Shown here piece after piece: positions 39,586 through 54,500 of a DNA stretch of 64,000 bases. Source of the DNA: Melieria omissa (Eukaryota > Arthropoda > Insecta > Diptera > Ulidiidae). The stretch is taken from contig OZ020270.1 of assembly GCA_963971225.1 (NCBI GenBank), positions 23,943,689 to 24,007,688 of the forward strand, given 5' to 3'. The notes beneath the pieces are model-generated. The model ran no database searches, was not told the DNA's origin, and was given only the letters and a program-made list of their open reading frames with translations. A program made the position numbers and the translations under genes. Every line of letters begins with the position of its first letter. Position 1 is the stretch's first letter.

Positions 39586-42500
39586 GATAGTTTGGAAAAA
39601 AACTATCGATACTATCGCAGCCAAAAAACTAAACTAATTGAAATTTTTATTTTGAAATTAGTTTTTAAGTATATTTTAAAACATTATAAAGTATATTGAA
39701 GTATATTTTTAAACATTCAACGTTTTCAACGCAATTGAAGCAGCCAGCACTACAAAAACCAAAACTCAAGAATATGTTTCCGCGCTTGAAAAAATATGCA
39801 CATAAGTCGTCTCACTCGCCCTCTTTGACAAAATAACACATACTAGTATGTCAGCTTCTCACGTTTCGGTTCAAATTCGGTTTATAGCACCAGTCATGTT
39901 AAACATTTCTTTACAATCTTATCAGACTTTTTTGTTATCTGACAATTTTTTACGAATTGAAGAAGACACATAAATTTTTCCGAAAATCGGCCAAATTCAA
40001 ATAAAATGTATATGTATATAAATCTGCATAAAATGAAAATTAAAAAATTAATCTACCAAGTGTGGTAGAGTTCTACCAAAGCGTTAACATTCGTGTTGAC
40101 CTGATCGAAAACACAGATGGCAGCGAATCGATAGTATCGATAGTAACGAAAACCATCGATAGTGAAGTGAAAATGAAAACTATCGATACTATCGATAGTG
40201 CCATCGATAGTTTTCCAGCTCTAGCACCTAGTGCATTTTGGCAGTTTCAGAAAGTTCCAGTGATGTTAACTTTAGGGAAAATTCCCTACATGTAGGGAAT
40301 TTTAGCGAAAATTGTGAGCGTAGGGAAAAAAAGGACAGATTTTTTATAATTCACTAAATCTAGGGAATTTTCAAACAACCCTGGTTATGGAAAATTTTGA
40401 AGTCAAATTAGTCAAACTAAAAATTTTAACGATCAAATGTTGTTTCCCAATTTGTCAAAGTTGGCCAAATATGTTTCGGCACTACCACATTCTAATGCAG
40501 ACTGAAAGAATATTTTCGAACAAAAAAGGAACACATCAAGCCATGACAATTTGACTTCAATTTATATAATTCGCTCTTACTTAGAAGACGAAGATATCAC
40601 CTGTGTAAATTTTCAATGTAAAGAACAGCACTTTAAGAAAATTGCATACACTGAGTAGTATGACCATAAATAATTAGTCTTAGTGTAATTTTTGTACTGA
40701 TTTTTTTAATGTGATGAAATGGTATCTCAGTGCAAAGCACAATTTTTTTTATGTTGTTATGTTTCCATGTTTTAAATCGCATCTCAGTACAAAGCACAAC
40801 TTTGTTTTGTTGTTTTCATGTTGCAAATGAATTAAAAGAAGAATTAATAAATGTTATGGTTTTTACTTTTGCGACTTTTATTCACAAAAAATTAAAAAAA
40901 CCTTAAATATTACAAAATTCTTTGAAAATAAGTGTAGGGAGTTTCGTAGGGAAAATTGCTGGACATCGTAGGGAAAAGTAGGGATTTTTTTCAAGTCGCG
41001 TATGGATTTAAAAAAAAGTTAACATCACTGGAAAGTTCGCGAAGCGTAAACGTAGTGATGGCCAATGATAACATGATGCAAAACTGAGAGCGCTCGATCA
41101 CAATACATACTCAAAATCCGCACTAATACACCGATAACATCAGACCCTAAGGTTGATTTTGCCAAACATCAGACCCGGAGGTTGCACAGGAACGTACTGT
41201 TGATTTCCCATACAAGGGCCATGGCGAGGGTTGCGTTTACGTTCAATTTTTTAAACATAGGAAAATCAATTTTAATTTCTTAGTAACTATGTAATCTTTT
41301 GGAAGAAAAGTGATTAAAAAATTACAATATTTCCCGAAAACCAGTCAAAAGTGTTTTAATACGTGTTTAACACATTTTTTATTCAGCTTTTATTGAATTT
41401 TATTCGTGAAATTTGAATGAAATGTGAATTTGATGAAAGCTCCAGAGGAGTTTTTGCGATAATTGCGACAGCCATATTTTGCTATCCCTTATAAAAAGGG
41501 ATAGCAAAATATGGCAAAATATGTATATTTTGCTATCCCTTATAAAAAGGGATAGCAAAATATGGCTGTCGCAATTATAATATAATATAGATATATGCAT
41601 ATATATACATATGTTTTCTGATACGATTTTATAATCGCGAAGTAGCAGACTATACTTATAAACATAAATTGTTTACTGTCCGACATTTATAAGTTTCTGC
41701 TACTTCTGGTTTTTGTGGTCCGTTTAGTCCGTGTTTTTTTCGAATTGGGAAACAAACGCATTAAATACATTTTTTTTTATTTGTTCCTCTCTGAAATCAT
41801 TGTTAAAAAAATTGTTAAAATGTTACAAAATCGTTAAAAAAAAATCGGTAACGCGCCGTATTGCCTCAGTGGTGGTTCGGAAAATGCAAATTAGTTATTA
41901 TTAGTTTTTACATATGCACAAAGAAATAAGGATTTCTTTTTTACATCGTTATATCTCTGCATATTACAACTTTTCCCTAACATTTTCATTTAAATTAAAT
42001 AATTTTGATCATTTCATATATTTTTTCCTTATTTTACACTGCTTCGTACAATAAGACTGCGAACATACTTTTTTACAAGTACATAAAAATTGCAACCCCG
42101 CGTTAGGAACAAATTTGCAAGTCAGCTGCTTGCTACAATACGAATTGTTCCACAAAGAGAGAAAGCTGGCAGGGTTGACGATTTTCTTTTCAGCTCACAC
42201 GGATTGTGTTCGTGTGACCAAAAAAAACGGCAAAATTTCGTCAATCCTCTCAGTTTCGCATCATGTTATCATTGGTGATGGCGACTGTAAAAAACGACAT
42301 TTTCTGGAAAGAATTTTTCGAGCTCTACTCGTAAAGTCGCGGAGAGGCGTTCATTAGCTGAAATTGAGTCCCTCATTGTTGTATTCTGCCTCTCGATATA
42401 GGGCTTTACCATCGCCAATAATTTCTCGTACACTGCAGCATCCATTCTTAAAAAATTCCTGTAATCTGGTATTGCAGTCAACTTCAGCTCCTGCAACAAA

Positions 42501-44336
42501 GTTGCGTGCGATTGTTTTGGCCTCCTTTTTAACCATTCCTTTGTCCATATCCTTTTTTTTTTGTAATCTCTTCCTCTTCATCCTCCAAAAGTTCGTATAC
42601 AATGATTGCTGCGAGAAATTTTGTGGTCATGTTTCTTTGAAATCTTATGCACGAATGATGTTGTAGCAAAAGTGTGACCGTGTGAACGCAAGAGAAGAAT
42701 TTACCGTTACAGCCTCATCGCACATGTTGGATCGTGTAAACCTGCCTAATAAACACGTTTAGTGTCAATACAAACGACAGCGGCTCTACCTTCTATTTTT
42801 GTATCATGATTATAAGTAGGGATCGGAATTATATGCAAGAGCATATTTTTTTTGGAGCTTCCGATTTGAACGGGACCAAGACAGAAACTATTTTTATTTA
42901 CAAATATTAAGAATGAGCTAACATATGGACTGCATATTTGCATATGTTTCTTTATTTTGCATATTTTTGCATTTTGTGCATAGATTTTGCATATAAATCC
43001 GATACTTAATTAAAAGCAGAGACTTAAAATAATTATTATCAATATTTTTGGGAATAAAAAAATTGCCCTTATTCACGGAATTTCTAAAAATATTGTTTTA
43101 TAATAGTTATTCCCAATAAGAATTTTTTTACGTCGCCTATAGCTATTATTATGTAATTAATATTTTTGACTTGCATAATAACTCTTATTTTTTTTTTTTA
43201 AACTCGAACAAACATGCAGGGGATGACCCCTATTAATGCGAGGCATTGCGTTGGTTCAGGAAGGATATAAAGGTTAGGAGATAGGGTTAAGAGTGAAGTG
43301 GTTATGGACTCTTGCCTTGAACCCATCGAGATCATAAGTGCTGGGGAAGATATCCGTTATAAGTAATAAGTATATTTTTCGTTGTCGATAATTATTATTT
43401 TGGGATTTTTGTTTTTTATATTGCTTCATAACTTTTATTTATGACTTTTTTAATTTACATTACCGATAACTATTATTTTGAAAGATTTTTTTTCCACGTT
43501 GCTTCAAAACTTTTATTTATGATATTTTTTTTCATTTACGTTGCCGATAACTATTATTTTGAAAACAAAAGTTTTTACGTTGAATTACTACATTTTGGAT
43601 ATGAATTAATTTTTAATTGTTTTAAATCGACCAACGCAAATTAACTGCAGAAACCTAATTTCCACCCACAAATAAACAATTAAAAATCAATTTATACTCA
43701 AAATGTGGTAAGGCAACGTAAATAAAAAAATTTATTTCATAAAAGTTATTAGGCAACGTAAAAAATATTTTCTTTCAAATAATAGTTATCGGCAACGTAA
43801 GTGAAAAACAAAATCATAAATAAAACTTATGAAGCAACGTAAATAATAATAACAGTTATTATGCAACGTAAAAATTAAGTGTCGCAAATAATAATTATAT
43901 CAACAAATAAAATATATGTTGCATTGCAATAGTTACATTGCAAGTAATTTCTTAAAAAACTTATAATAGTTAAGTCCCTGATGATAAGTAATTGATTGTG
44001 GCAACCGTGCTTACGTTTGGCAGTGCTGTGTGAATTTTCGTCTCGTTATTTTTTGTGGTTTTTGTCAACGCGACCGTTAAGTTGGTAGTACTGAATAGTG
44101 TTGCCACTTGAAACATTTTTTTCCCGACCAAATCCGACCTCAACCGACCAAATTAAAAATTTGCGCTATCGTTAGTAATTTTTAAATTACAACTTTATTT
44201 TTTTAATAAATTCATTGTACTACTGAAAAGATATTCACATCACAAAACGGATGAAATTCGTTTAAGCAGACCAGCGGACCAAAGTAAAAAATCAGACCAA
44301 TTTTGGTCCGAAAAGACCAAAAGTGGCAACTCTTTA
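39586..44336. repeat. Array unit 2 (4,751 bp)
   Basis: Complete unit: hAT-1 part to 40223, hAT-3 40258-41030, hAT-2 41063-42274, Harbinger end to 42747, small MITE 42817-43008, foldback 43017-43980. It is shorter than later units through loss of a hairpin module in hAT-2 and a few small indels, including a shorter start (gatagtttgg) and a 2-bp loss in hATC. Its Harbinger T run has 10 bases. Confidence 0.93.
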
Positions 44337-46719
44337 GATAGTTTTGATAGTTTGGGAAAAAACTATCGATACTATCGCAGCCAAAAAACTAAACTAATTG
44401 AAATTTTTATTTTGAAATTAGTTTTTAAGTATATTTTAAAACATTATAAAGTATATTGAAGTATATTTTTAAACATTCAACGTTTTCAACGCAATTGAAG
44501 CAGCCAGCACTACAAAAACCAAAACTCAAGAATATGTTTCCGCGCTTGAAAATATATGCACATAAGTCGTCTCACTCGCCCTCTTTGACAAAATAACACA
44601 TACTAGTATGTCAGCTTCTCACGTTTCGGTTCAAATTCGGTTTATAGCACCGGTCATGTTAAACATTTCTTTACAATCTTATCAGACTTTTTTGTTATCT
44701 GACAATTTTTTACGAATTGAAGAAGACACATAAATTTTTCCGAAAATCGGCCAAATTCAAATAAAATGTATATGTATATAAATCTGCATAAAATGAAAAT
44801 TAAAAAATTAATCTACCAAGTGTGGTAGAGTTCTACCAAAGCGTTAACATTCGTGTTGACCTGATCGAAAACACAGATGGCAGCGAATCGATAGTATCGA
44901 TAGTAACGAAAACCATCGATAGTGAAGTGAAAATGAAAACTATCGATACTATCGATAGTGCCATCGATAGTTTTCCAGCTCTAGCACCTAGTGCATTTTG
45001 GCAGTTTCAGAAAGTTCCAGTGATGTTAACTTTAGGGAAAATTCCCTACATGTAGGGAATTTTAGCGAAAATTGTGAGCGTAGGGAAAAAAAGGACAGAT
45101 TTTTTATAATTCACTAAATCTAGGGAATTTTCAAACAACCCTGGTTATGGAAAATTTTGAAGTCAAATTAGTCAAACTAAAAATTTTAACGATCAAATGT
45201 TGTTTCCCAATTTGTCAAAGTTGGCCAAATATGTTTCGGCACTACCACATTCTAATGCAGACTCTGAAAGAATATTTTCGAACAAAAAAGGAACACATCA
45301 AGCCATGACAATTTGACTTCAATTTTTATAATTCGCTCTTACTTAGAAGACGAAGATATCACCTGTGTAAATTTTCAATGTAAAGAACAGCACTTTAAGA
45401 AAATTGCATACACTGAGTAGTATGACCATAAATAATTAGTCTTAGTGTCACGGATTCACGGAATTTCTAAAAATATTGTTTTATAATAGTTATTCCCAAT
45501 AAGAATTTTTTTACGTCGCCTATAGCTATTATTATGTAATTAATATTTTTGACTTGCATAATAACTCTTATTTTTTTTTTTTAAACTCGAACAAACATGC
45601 AGGGGATGACCCCTATTAATGCGAGGCATTGCGTTGGTTCAGGAAGGATATAAAGGTTAGGAGATAGGGTTAAGAGTGAAGTGGTTATGGACTCTTGCCT
45701 TGAACCCATCGAGATCATAAGTGCTGGGGAAGATATCCGTTATAAGTAATAAGTATATTTTTCGTTGTCGATAATTATTATTTTGGGATTTTTGTTTTTT
45801 ATATTGCTTCATAACTTTTATTTATGACTTTTTTAATTTACATTACCGATAACTATTATTTTGAAAGATTTTTTTTCCACGTTGCTTCAAAACTTTTATT
45901 TATGATATTTTTTTTCATTTACGTTGCCGATAACTATTATTTTGAAAACAAAAGTTTTTACGTTGAATTACTACATTTTGGATATGAATTAATTTTTAAT
46001 TGTTTTAAATCGACCAACGCAAATTAACTGCAGAAACCTAATTTCCACCCACAAATAAACAATTAAAAATCAATTTATACTCAAAATGTGGTAAGGCAAC
46101 GTAAATAAAAAAATTGATTTCATAAAAGTTATTAGGCAACGTAAAAAATATTTTCTTTCAAATAATAGTTATCGGCAACGTAAGTGAAAAACAAAATCAT
46201 AAATAAAACTTATGAAGCAACGTAAATAATAATAACAGTTATTATGCAACGTAAAAATTAAGTGTCGCAAATAATAATTATATCAACAAATAAAATATAT
46301 GTTGCATTGCAATAGTTACATTGCAAGTAATTTCTTAAAAAACTTATAATAGTTAAGTCCCTGATGATAAGTAATTGATTGTGGCAACCGTGCTTACGTT
46401 TGGCAGTGCTGTGTGAATTTTCGTCTCGTTATTTTTTGTGGTTTTTGTCAACGCGACCGTTAAGTTGGTAGTACTGAATAGTGTTGCCACTTGAAACATT
46501 TTTTTCCCGACCAAATCCGACCTCAACCGACCAAATTAAAAATTTGCGCTATCGTTAGTAATTTTTAAATTACAACTTTATTTTTTTAATAAATTCATTG
46601 TACTACTGAAAAGATATTCACATCACAAAACGGATGAAATTCGTTTAAGCAGACCAGCGGACCAAAGTAAAAAATCAGACCAATTTTGGTCCGAAAAGAC
46701 CAAAAGTGGCAACTCTTTA
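44337..46719. repeat. Array unit 3 (2,383 bp, internally deleted)
   Basis: Starts like other units (hAT-1 to 44983, hAT-3 from 45018) but breaks at 45448 inside hAT-3 and resumes at 45454 inside the foldback element. It loses about 2.4 kb: hAT-3 right part, hAT-2, Harbinger end, small MITE and foldback left edge. The joint carries CACGG before ATTCACGG. Confidence 0.93.
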
Positions 46720-49700
46720 GATAGTTTTGATAGTTTGGGAAAAAACTATCGATACTATCGCAGCCAAAAAACTAAACTAATTGAAATTTTTATTTTGAAA
46801 TTAGTTTTTAAGTATATTTTAAAACATTATAAAGTATATTGAAGTATATTTTTAAACATTCAACGTTTTCAACGCAATTGAAGCAGCCAGCACTACAAAA
46901 ACCAAAACTCAAGAATATGTTTCCGCGCTTGAAAATATATGCACATAAGTCGTCTCACTCGCCCTCTTTGACAAAATAACACATACTAGTATGTCAGCTT
47001 CTCACGTTTCGGTTCAAATTCGGTTTATAGCATCGGTCATGTTAAACATTTCTTTACAATCTTATCAGACTTTTTTGTTATCTGACAATTTTTTACGAAT
47101 TGAAGAAGACACATAAATTTTTCCGAAAATCGGCCAAATTCAAATAAAATGTATATGTATATAAATCTGCATAAAATGAAAATTAAAAAATTAATCTACC
47201 AAGTGTGGTAGAGTTCTACCAAAGCGTTAACATTCGTGTTGACCTGATCGAAAACACAGATGGCAGCGAATCGATAGTATCGATAGTAACGAAAACCATC
47301 GATAGTGAAGTGAAAATGAAAACTATCGATACTATCGATAGTGCCATCGATAGTTTTCCAGCTCTAGCACCTAGTGCATTTTGGCAGTTTCAGAAAGTTC
47401 CAGTGATGTTAACTTTAGGGAAAATTCCCTACATGTAGGGAATTTTAGCGAAAATTGTGAGCGTAGGGAAAAAAAGGACAGATTTTTTATAATTCACTAA
47501 ATCTAGGGAATTTTCAAACAACCCTGGTTATGGAAAATTTTGAAGTCAAATTAGTCAAACTAAAAATTTTAACGATCAAATGTTGTTTCCCAATTTGTCA
47601 AAGTTGGCCAAATATGTTTCGGCACTACCACATTCTAATGCAGACTCTGAAAGAATATTTTCGAACAAAAAAGGAACACATCAAGCCATGACAATTTGAC
47701 TTCAATTTTTATAATTCGCTCTTACTTAGAAGACGAAGATATCACCTGTGTAAATTTTCAATGTAAAGAACAGCACTTTAAGAAAATTGCATACACTGAG
47801 TAGTATGACCATAAATAATTAGTCTTAGTGTAATTTTTGTACTGATTTTTTTAATGTGATGAAATGGTATCTCAGTGCAAAGCACAATTTTTTTTATGTT
47901 GTTATGTTTCCATGTTTTAAATCGCATCTCAGTACAAAGCACAACTTTGTTTTGTTGTTTTCATGTTGCAAATGAATTAAAAGAAGAATTAATAAATGTT
48001 ATGGTTTTTACTTTTGCGACTTTTATTCACAAAAAATTAAAAAAACCTTAAATATTACAAAATTCTTTGAAAATAAGTGTAGGGAGTTTCGTAGGGAAAA
48101 TTGCTGGACATCGTAGGGAAAAGTAGGGATTTTTTTCAAGTCGCGTATGGATTTAAAAAAAAGTTAACATCACTGGAAAGTTCGCGAAGCGTAAACGTAG
48201 TGATGGCCAATGATAACATGATGCAAAACTGAGAGCGCTCGATCACAATACATACTCAAAATCCGCACTAATACACCGATAACATCAGACCCTAAGGTTG
48301 ATTTTGCCAAACATCAGACCCGGAGGTTGCACAGGAACGTACTGTTGATTTCCCATACAAGGGCCATGGCGAGGGTTGCGTTTACGTTCAATTTTTTAAA
48401 CATAGGAAAATCAATTTTAATTTCTTAGTAACTATGTAATCTTTTGGAAGAAAAGTGATTAAAAAATTACAATATTTCCCGAAAACCAGTCAAAAGTGTT
48501 TTAATACGTGTTTAACACATTTTTTATTCAGCTTTTATTGAATTTTATTCGTGAAATTTGAATGAAATGTGAATTTGATGAAAGCTCCAGAGGAGTTTTT
48601 GCGATAATTGCGACAGCCATATTTTGCTATCCCTTATAAAAAGGGATAGCAAAATATGGCAAAATATGTATATTTTGCTATCCCTTATAAAAAGGGATAG
48701 CAAAATATGGCTGTAAAAGGATAGCAAAATATGGCTGTCGCAATTATAATATAATATAGATATATGCATATATATACATATGTTTTCTGATACGATTTTA
48801 TAATCGCGAAGTCGCAGACTATACTTATAAACATAAATTGTTTACTGTCCGACATTTATAAGTTTCTGCTACTTCTGGTTTTTGTGGTCCGTTTAGTCCG
48901 TGTTTTTTTCGAATTGGGAAACAAACGCATTAAATACATTTTTTTTATTTGTTCCTCTCTGAAATCATTGTTAAAAAAATTGTTAAAATGTTACAAAATC
49001 GTTAAAAAAAAATCGGTAACGCGCCGTATTGCCTCAGTGGTGGTTCGGAAAATGCAAATTAGTTATTATTAGTTTTTACATATGCACAAAGAAATAAGGA
49101 TTTCTTTTTTACATCGTTATATCTCTGCATATTACAACTTTTCCCTAACATTTTCATTTAAATTAAATAATTTTGATCATTTCATATATTTTTTCCTTAT
49201 TTTACACTGCTTCGTACAATAAGACTGCGAACATACTTTTTTACAAGTACATAAAAATTGCAACCCCGCGTTAGGAACAAATTTGCAAGTCAGCTGCTTG
49301 CTACAATACGAATTGTTCCACAAAGAGAGAAAGCTGGCAGGGTTGACGATTTTCTTTTCAGCTCACACGGATTGTGTTCGTGTGACCAAAAAAAACGACA
49401 AAATTTCGTCAATCCTCTCAGTTTCGCATCATGTTATCATTGGTGATGGCGACTGTAAAAAACGACATTTTCTGGAAAGAATTTTTCGAGCTCTACTCGT
49501 AAAGTCGCGGAGAGGCGTTCATTAGCTGAAATTGAGTCCCTCATTGTTGTATTCTGCCTCTCGATATAGGGCTTTACCATCGCCAATAATTTCTCGTACA
49601 CTGCAGCATCCATTCTTAAAAAATTCCTGTAATCTGGTATTGCAGTCAACTTCAGCTCCTGCAACAAAGTTGCGTGCGATTGTTTTGGCCTCCTTTTTAA

Positions 49701-51505
49701 CCATTCCTTTGTCCATATCCTTTTTTTTTGTAATCTCTTTCTCTTCATCCTCCAAAAGTTCGTATACAATGATTGCTGCGAGAAATTTTGTGGTCATGTT
49801 TCTTTGAAATCTTATGCACGAATGATGTTGTAGCAAAAGTGTGACCGTGTGAACGCAAGAGAAGAATTTACCGTTACAGCCTCATCGCACATGTTGGATC
49901 GTGTAAACCTGCCTAATAAACACGTTTAGTGTCAATACAAACGACAGCGGCTCTACCTTCTATTTTTGTATCATGATTATAAGTAGGGATCGGAATTATA
50001 TGCAAGAGCATATTTTTTTTGGAGCTTCCGATTTGAACGGGACCAAGACAGAAACTATTTTTATTTACAAATATTAAGAATGAGCTAACATATGGACTGC
50101 ATATTTGCATATGTTTCTTTATTTTGCATATTTTTGCATTTTGTGCATAGATTTTGCATATAAATCCGATACTTAATTAAAAGCAGAGACTTAAAATAAT
50201 TATTATCAATATTTTTGGGAATAAAAAAATTGCCCTTATTCACGGAATTTCTAAAAATATTGTTTTATAATAGTTATTCCCAATAAGAATTTTTTTACGT
50301 CGCCTATAGCTATTATTATGTAATTAATATTTTTGACTTGCATAATAACTCTTATTTTTTTTTTTTTTTAACTCGAACAAACATGCAGGGGATGACCCCT
50401 ATTAATGCGAGGCATTGCGTTGGTTCAGGAAGGATATAAAGGTTAGGAGATAGGGTTAAGAGTGAAGTGGTTATGGACTCTTGCCTTGAACCCATCGAGA
50501 TCATAAGTGCTGGGGAAGATATCCGTTATAAGTAATAAGTATATTTTTCGTTGTCGATAATTATTATTTTGGGATTTTTGTTTTTTATATTGCTTCATAA
50601 TTTTTATTTATGACTTTTTTAATTTACATTACCAAAAACTATTATTTTGAAAGATTTTTTTTCCACGTTGCTTCAAAACTTTTATTTATGATATTTTTTT
50701 TCATTTACGTTGCCGATAACTATTATTTTGAAAACAAAAGTTTTTACGTTGAATTACTACATTTTGGATATGAATTAATTTTTAATTGTTTTAAATCGAC
50801 CAACGCAAATTAACTGCAGAAACCTAATTTCCACCCACAAATAAACAATTAAAAATCAATTTATACTCAAAATGTGGTAAGGCAACGTAAATAAAAAAAT
50901 TTATTTCATAAAAGTTATTAGGCAACGTAAAAAATATTTTCTTTCAAATAATAGTTATCGGCAACGTAAGTGAAAAACAAAATCATAAATAAAACTTATG
51001 AAGCAACGTAAATAATAATAACAGTTATTATGCAACGTAAAAATTAAGTGTCGCAAATAATAATTATATCAACAAATAAAATATATGTTGCATTGCAATA
51101 GTTACATTGCAAGTAATTTCTTAAAAAACTTATAATAGTTAAGTCCCTGATGATAAGTAATTGATTGTGGCAACCGTGCTTACGTTTGGCAGTGCTGTGT
51201 GAATTTTCGTCTCGTTATTTTTTGTGGTTTTTGTCAACGCGACCGTTAAGTTGGTAGTACTGAATAGTGTTGCCACTTGAAACATTTTTTTCCCGACCAA
51301 ATCCGACCTCAACCGACCAAATTAAAAATTTGCGTTATCGTTAGTAATTTTTAAATTACAACTTTATTTTTTTAATAAATTCATTGTACTACTGAAAAGA
51401 TATTCACATCACAAAACGGATGAAATTCGTTTAAGCAGACCAGCGGACCAAAGTAAAAAATCAGACCAATTTTGGTCCGAAAAGACCAAAAGTGGCAACT
51501 CTTTA
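46720..51505. repeat. Array unit 4 (4,786 bp)
   Basis: Complete unit: hAT-1 to 47366, hAT-3 47401-48175, hAT-2 48208-49442, Harbinger end to 49914, small MITE 49984-50175, foldback 50184-51149. Its foldback already shows the cataattttt and attaccaaaaac variants that mark the later units. Confidence 0.94.
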
Positions 51506-54500
51506 GATAGTTTTGATAGTTTGGAAAAAAACTATCGATACTATCGCAGCCAAAAAACTAAACTAATTGAAATTTTTATTTTGAAATTAGTTTTTAAGTA
51601 TATTTTAAAACATTATAAAGTATATTGAAGTATATTTTTAAACATTCAACGTTTTCAACGCAATTGAAGCAGCCAGCACTACAAAAACCAAAACTCAAGA
51701 ATATGTTTCCGCGCTTGAAAATATATGCACATAAGTCGTCTCACTCGCCCTCTTTGACAAAATAACACATACTAGTATGTCAGCTTCTCACGTTTCGGTT
51801 CAAATTCGGTTTATAGCATCGGTCATGTTAAACATTTCTTTACAATCTTATCAGACTTTTTTGTTATCTGACAATTTTTTACGAATTGAAGAAGACACAT
51901 AAATTTTTCCGAAAATCGGCCAAATTCAAATAAAATGTATATGTATATAAATCTGCATAAAATGAAAATTAAAAAATTAATCTACCAAGTGTGGTAGAGT
52001 TCTACCAAAGCGTTAACATTCGTGTTGACCTGATCGAAAACACAGATGGCAGCGAATCGATAGTATCGATAGTAACGAAAACCATCGATAGTGAAGTGAA
52101 AATGAAAACTATCGATACTATCGATAGTGCCATCGATAGTTTTCCAGCTCTAGCACCTAGTGCATTTTGGCAGTTTCAGAAAGTTCCAGTGATGTTAACT
52201 TTAGGGAAAATTCCCTACATGTAGGGAATTTTAGCGAAAATTGTGAGCGTAGGGAAAAAAAGGACAGATTTTTTATAATTCACTAAATCTAGGGAATTTT
52301 CAAACAACCCTGGTTATGGAAAATTTTGAAGTCAAATTAGTCAAACTAAAAATTTTAACGATCAAATGTTGTTTCCCAATTTGTCAAAGTTGGCCAAATA
52401 TGTTTCGGCACTACCACATTCTAATGCAGACTCTGAAAGAATATTTTCGAACAAAAAAGGAACACATCAAGCCATGACAATTTGACTTCAATTTTTATAA
52501 TTCGCTCTTACTTAGAAGACGAAGATATCACCTGTGTAAATTTTCAATGTAAAGAACAGCACTTTAAGAAAATTGCATACACTGAGTAGTATGACCATAA
52601 ATAATTAGTCTTAGTGTAATTTTTGTACTGATTTTTTTAATGTGATGAAATGGTATCTCAGTGCAAAGCACAATTTTTTTTATGTTGTTATGTTTCCATG
52701 TTTTAAATCGCATCTCAGTACAAAGCACAACTTTGTTTTGTTGTTTTCATGTTGCAAATGAATTAAAAGAAGAATTAATAAATGTTATGGTTTTTACTTT
52801 TGCGACTTTTATTCACAAAAAATTAAAAAAACCTTAAATATTACAAAATTCTTTGAAAATAAGTGTAGGGAGTTTCGTAGGGAAAATTGCTGGACATCGT
52901 AGGGAAAAGTAGGGATTTTTTTCAAGTCGCGTATGGATTTAAAAAAAAGTTAACATCACTGGAAAGTTCGCGAAGCGTAAACGTAGTGATGGCCAATGAT
53001 AACATGATGCAAAACTGAGAGCGCTCGATCACAATACATACTCAAAATCCGCACTAATACACCGATAACATCAGACCCTAAGGTTGATTTTGCCAAACAT
53101 CAGACCCGGAGGTTGCACAGGAACGTACTGTTGATTTCCCATACAAGGGCCATGGCGAGGGTTGCGTTTACGTTCAATTTTTTAAACATAGGAAAATCAA
53201 TTTTAATTTCTTAGTAACTATGTAATCTTTTGGAAGAAAAGTGATTAAAAAATTACAATATTTCCCGAAAACCAGTCAAAAGTGTTTTAATACGTGTTTA
53301 ACACATTTTTTATTCAGCTTTTATTGAATTTTATTCGTGAAATTTGAATGAAATGTGAATTTGATGAAAGCTCCAGAGGAGTTTTTGCGATAATTGCGAC
53401 AGCCATATTTTGCTATCCCTTATAAAAAGGGATAGCAAAATATGGCAAAATATGTATATTTTGCTATCCCTTATAAAAAGGGATAGCAAAATATGGCTGT
53501 AAAAGGATAGCAAAATATGGCTGTCGCAATTATAATATAATATAGATATATGCATATATATACATATGTTTTCTGATACGATTTTATAATCGCGAAGTAG
53601 CAGACTATACTTATAAACATAAATTGTTTACTGTCCGACATTTATAAGTTTCTGCTACTTCTGGTTTTTGTGGTCCGTTTAGTCCGTGTTTTTTTCGAAT
53701 TGGGAAACAAACGCATTAAATACATTTTTTTTTATTTGTTCCTCTCTGAAATCATTGTTAAAAAAATTGTTAAAATGTTACAAAATCGTTAAAAAAAAAT
53801 CGGTAACGCGCCGTATTGCCTCAGTGGTGGTTCGGAAAATGCAAATTAGTTATTATTAGTTTTTACATATGCACAAAGAAATAAGGATTTCTTTTTTACA
53901 TCGTTATATCTCTGCATATTACAACTTTTCCCTAACATTTTCATTTAAATTAAATAATTTTGATCATTTCATATATTTTTTCCTTATTTTACACTGCTTC
54001 GTACAATAAGACTGCGAACATACTTTTTTACAAGTACATAAAAATTGCAACCCCGCGTTAGGAACAAATTTGCAAGTCAGCTGCTTGCTACAATACGAAT
54101 TGTTCCACAAAGAGAGAAAGCTGGCAGGGTTGACGATTTTCTTTTCAGCTCACACGGATTGTGTTCGTGTGACCAAAAAAAACGACAAAATTTCGTCAAT
54201 CCTCTCAGTTTCGCATCATGTTATCATTGGTGATGGCGACTGTAAAAAACGACATTTTCTGGAAAGAATTTTTCGAGCTCTACTCGTAAAGTCGCGGAGA
54301 GGCGTTCATTAGCTGAAATTGAGTCCCTCATTGTTGTATTCTGCCTCTCGATATAGGGCTTTACCATCGCCAATAATTTCTCGTACACTGCAGCATCCAT
54401 TCTTAAAAAATTCCTGTAATCTGGTATTGCAGTCAACTTCAGCTCCTGCAACAAAGTTGCGTGCGATTGTTTTGGCCTCCTTTTTAACCATTCCTTTGTC

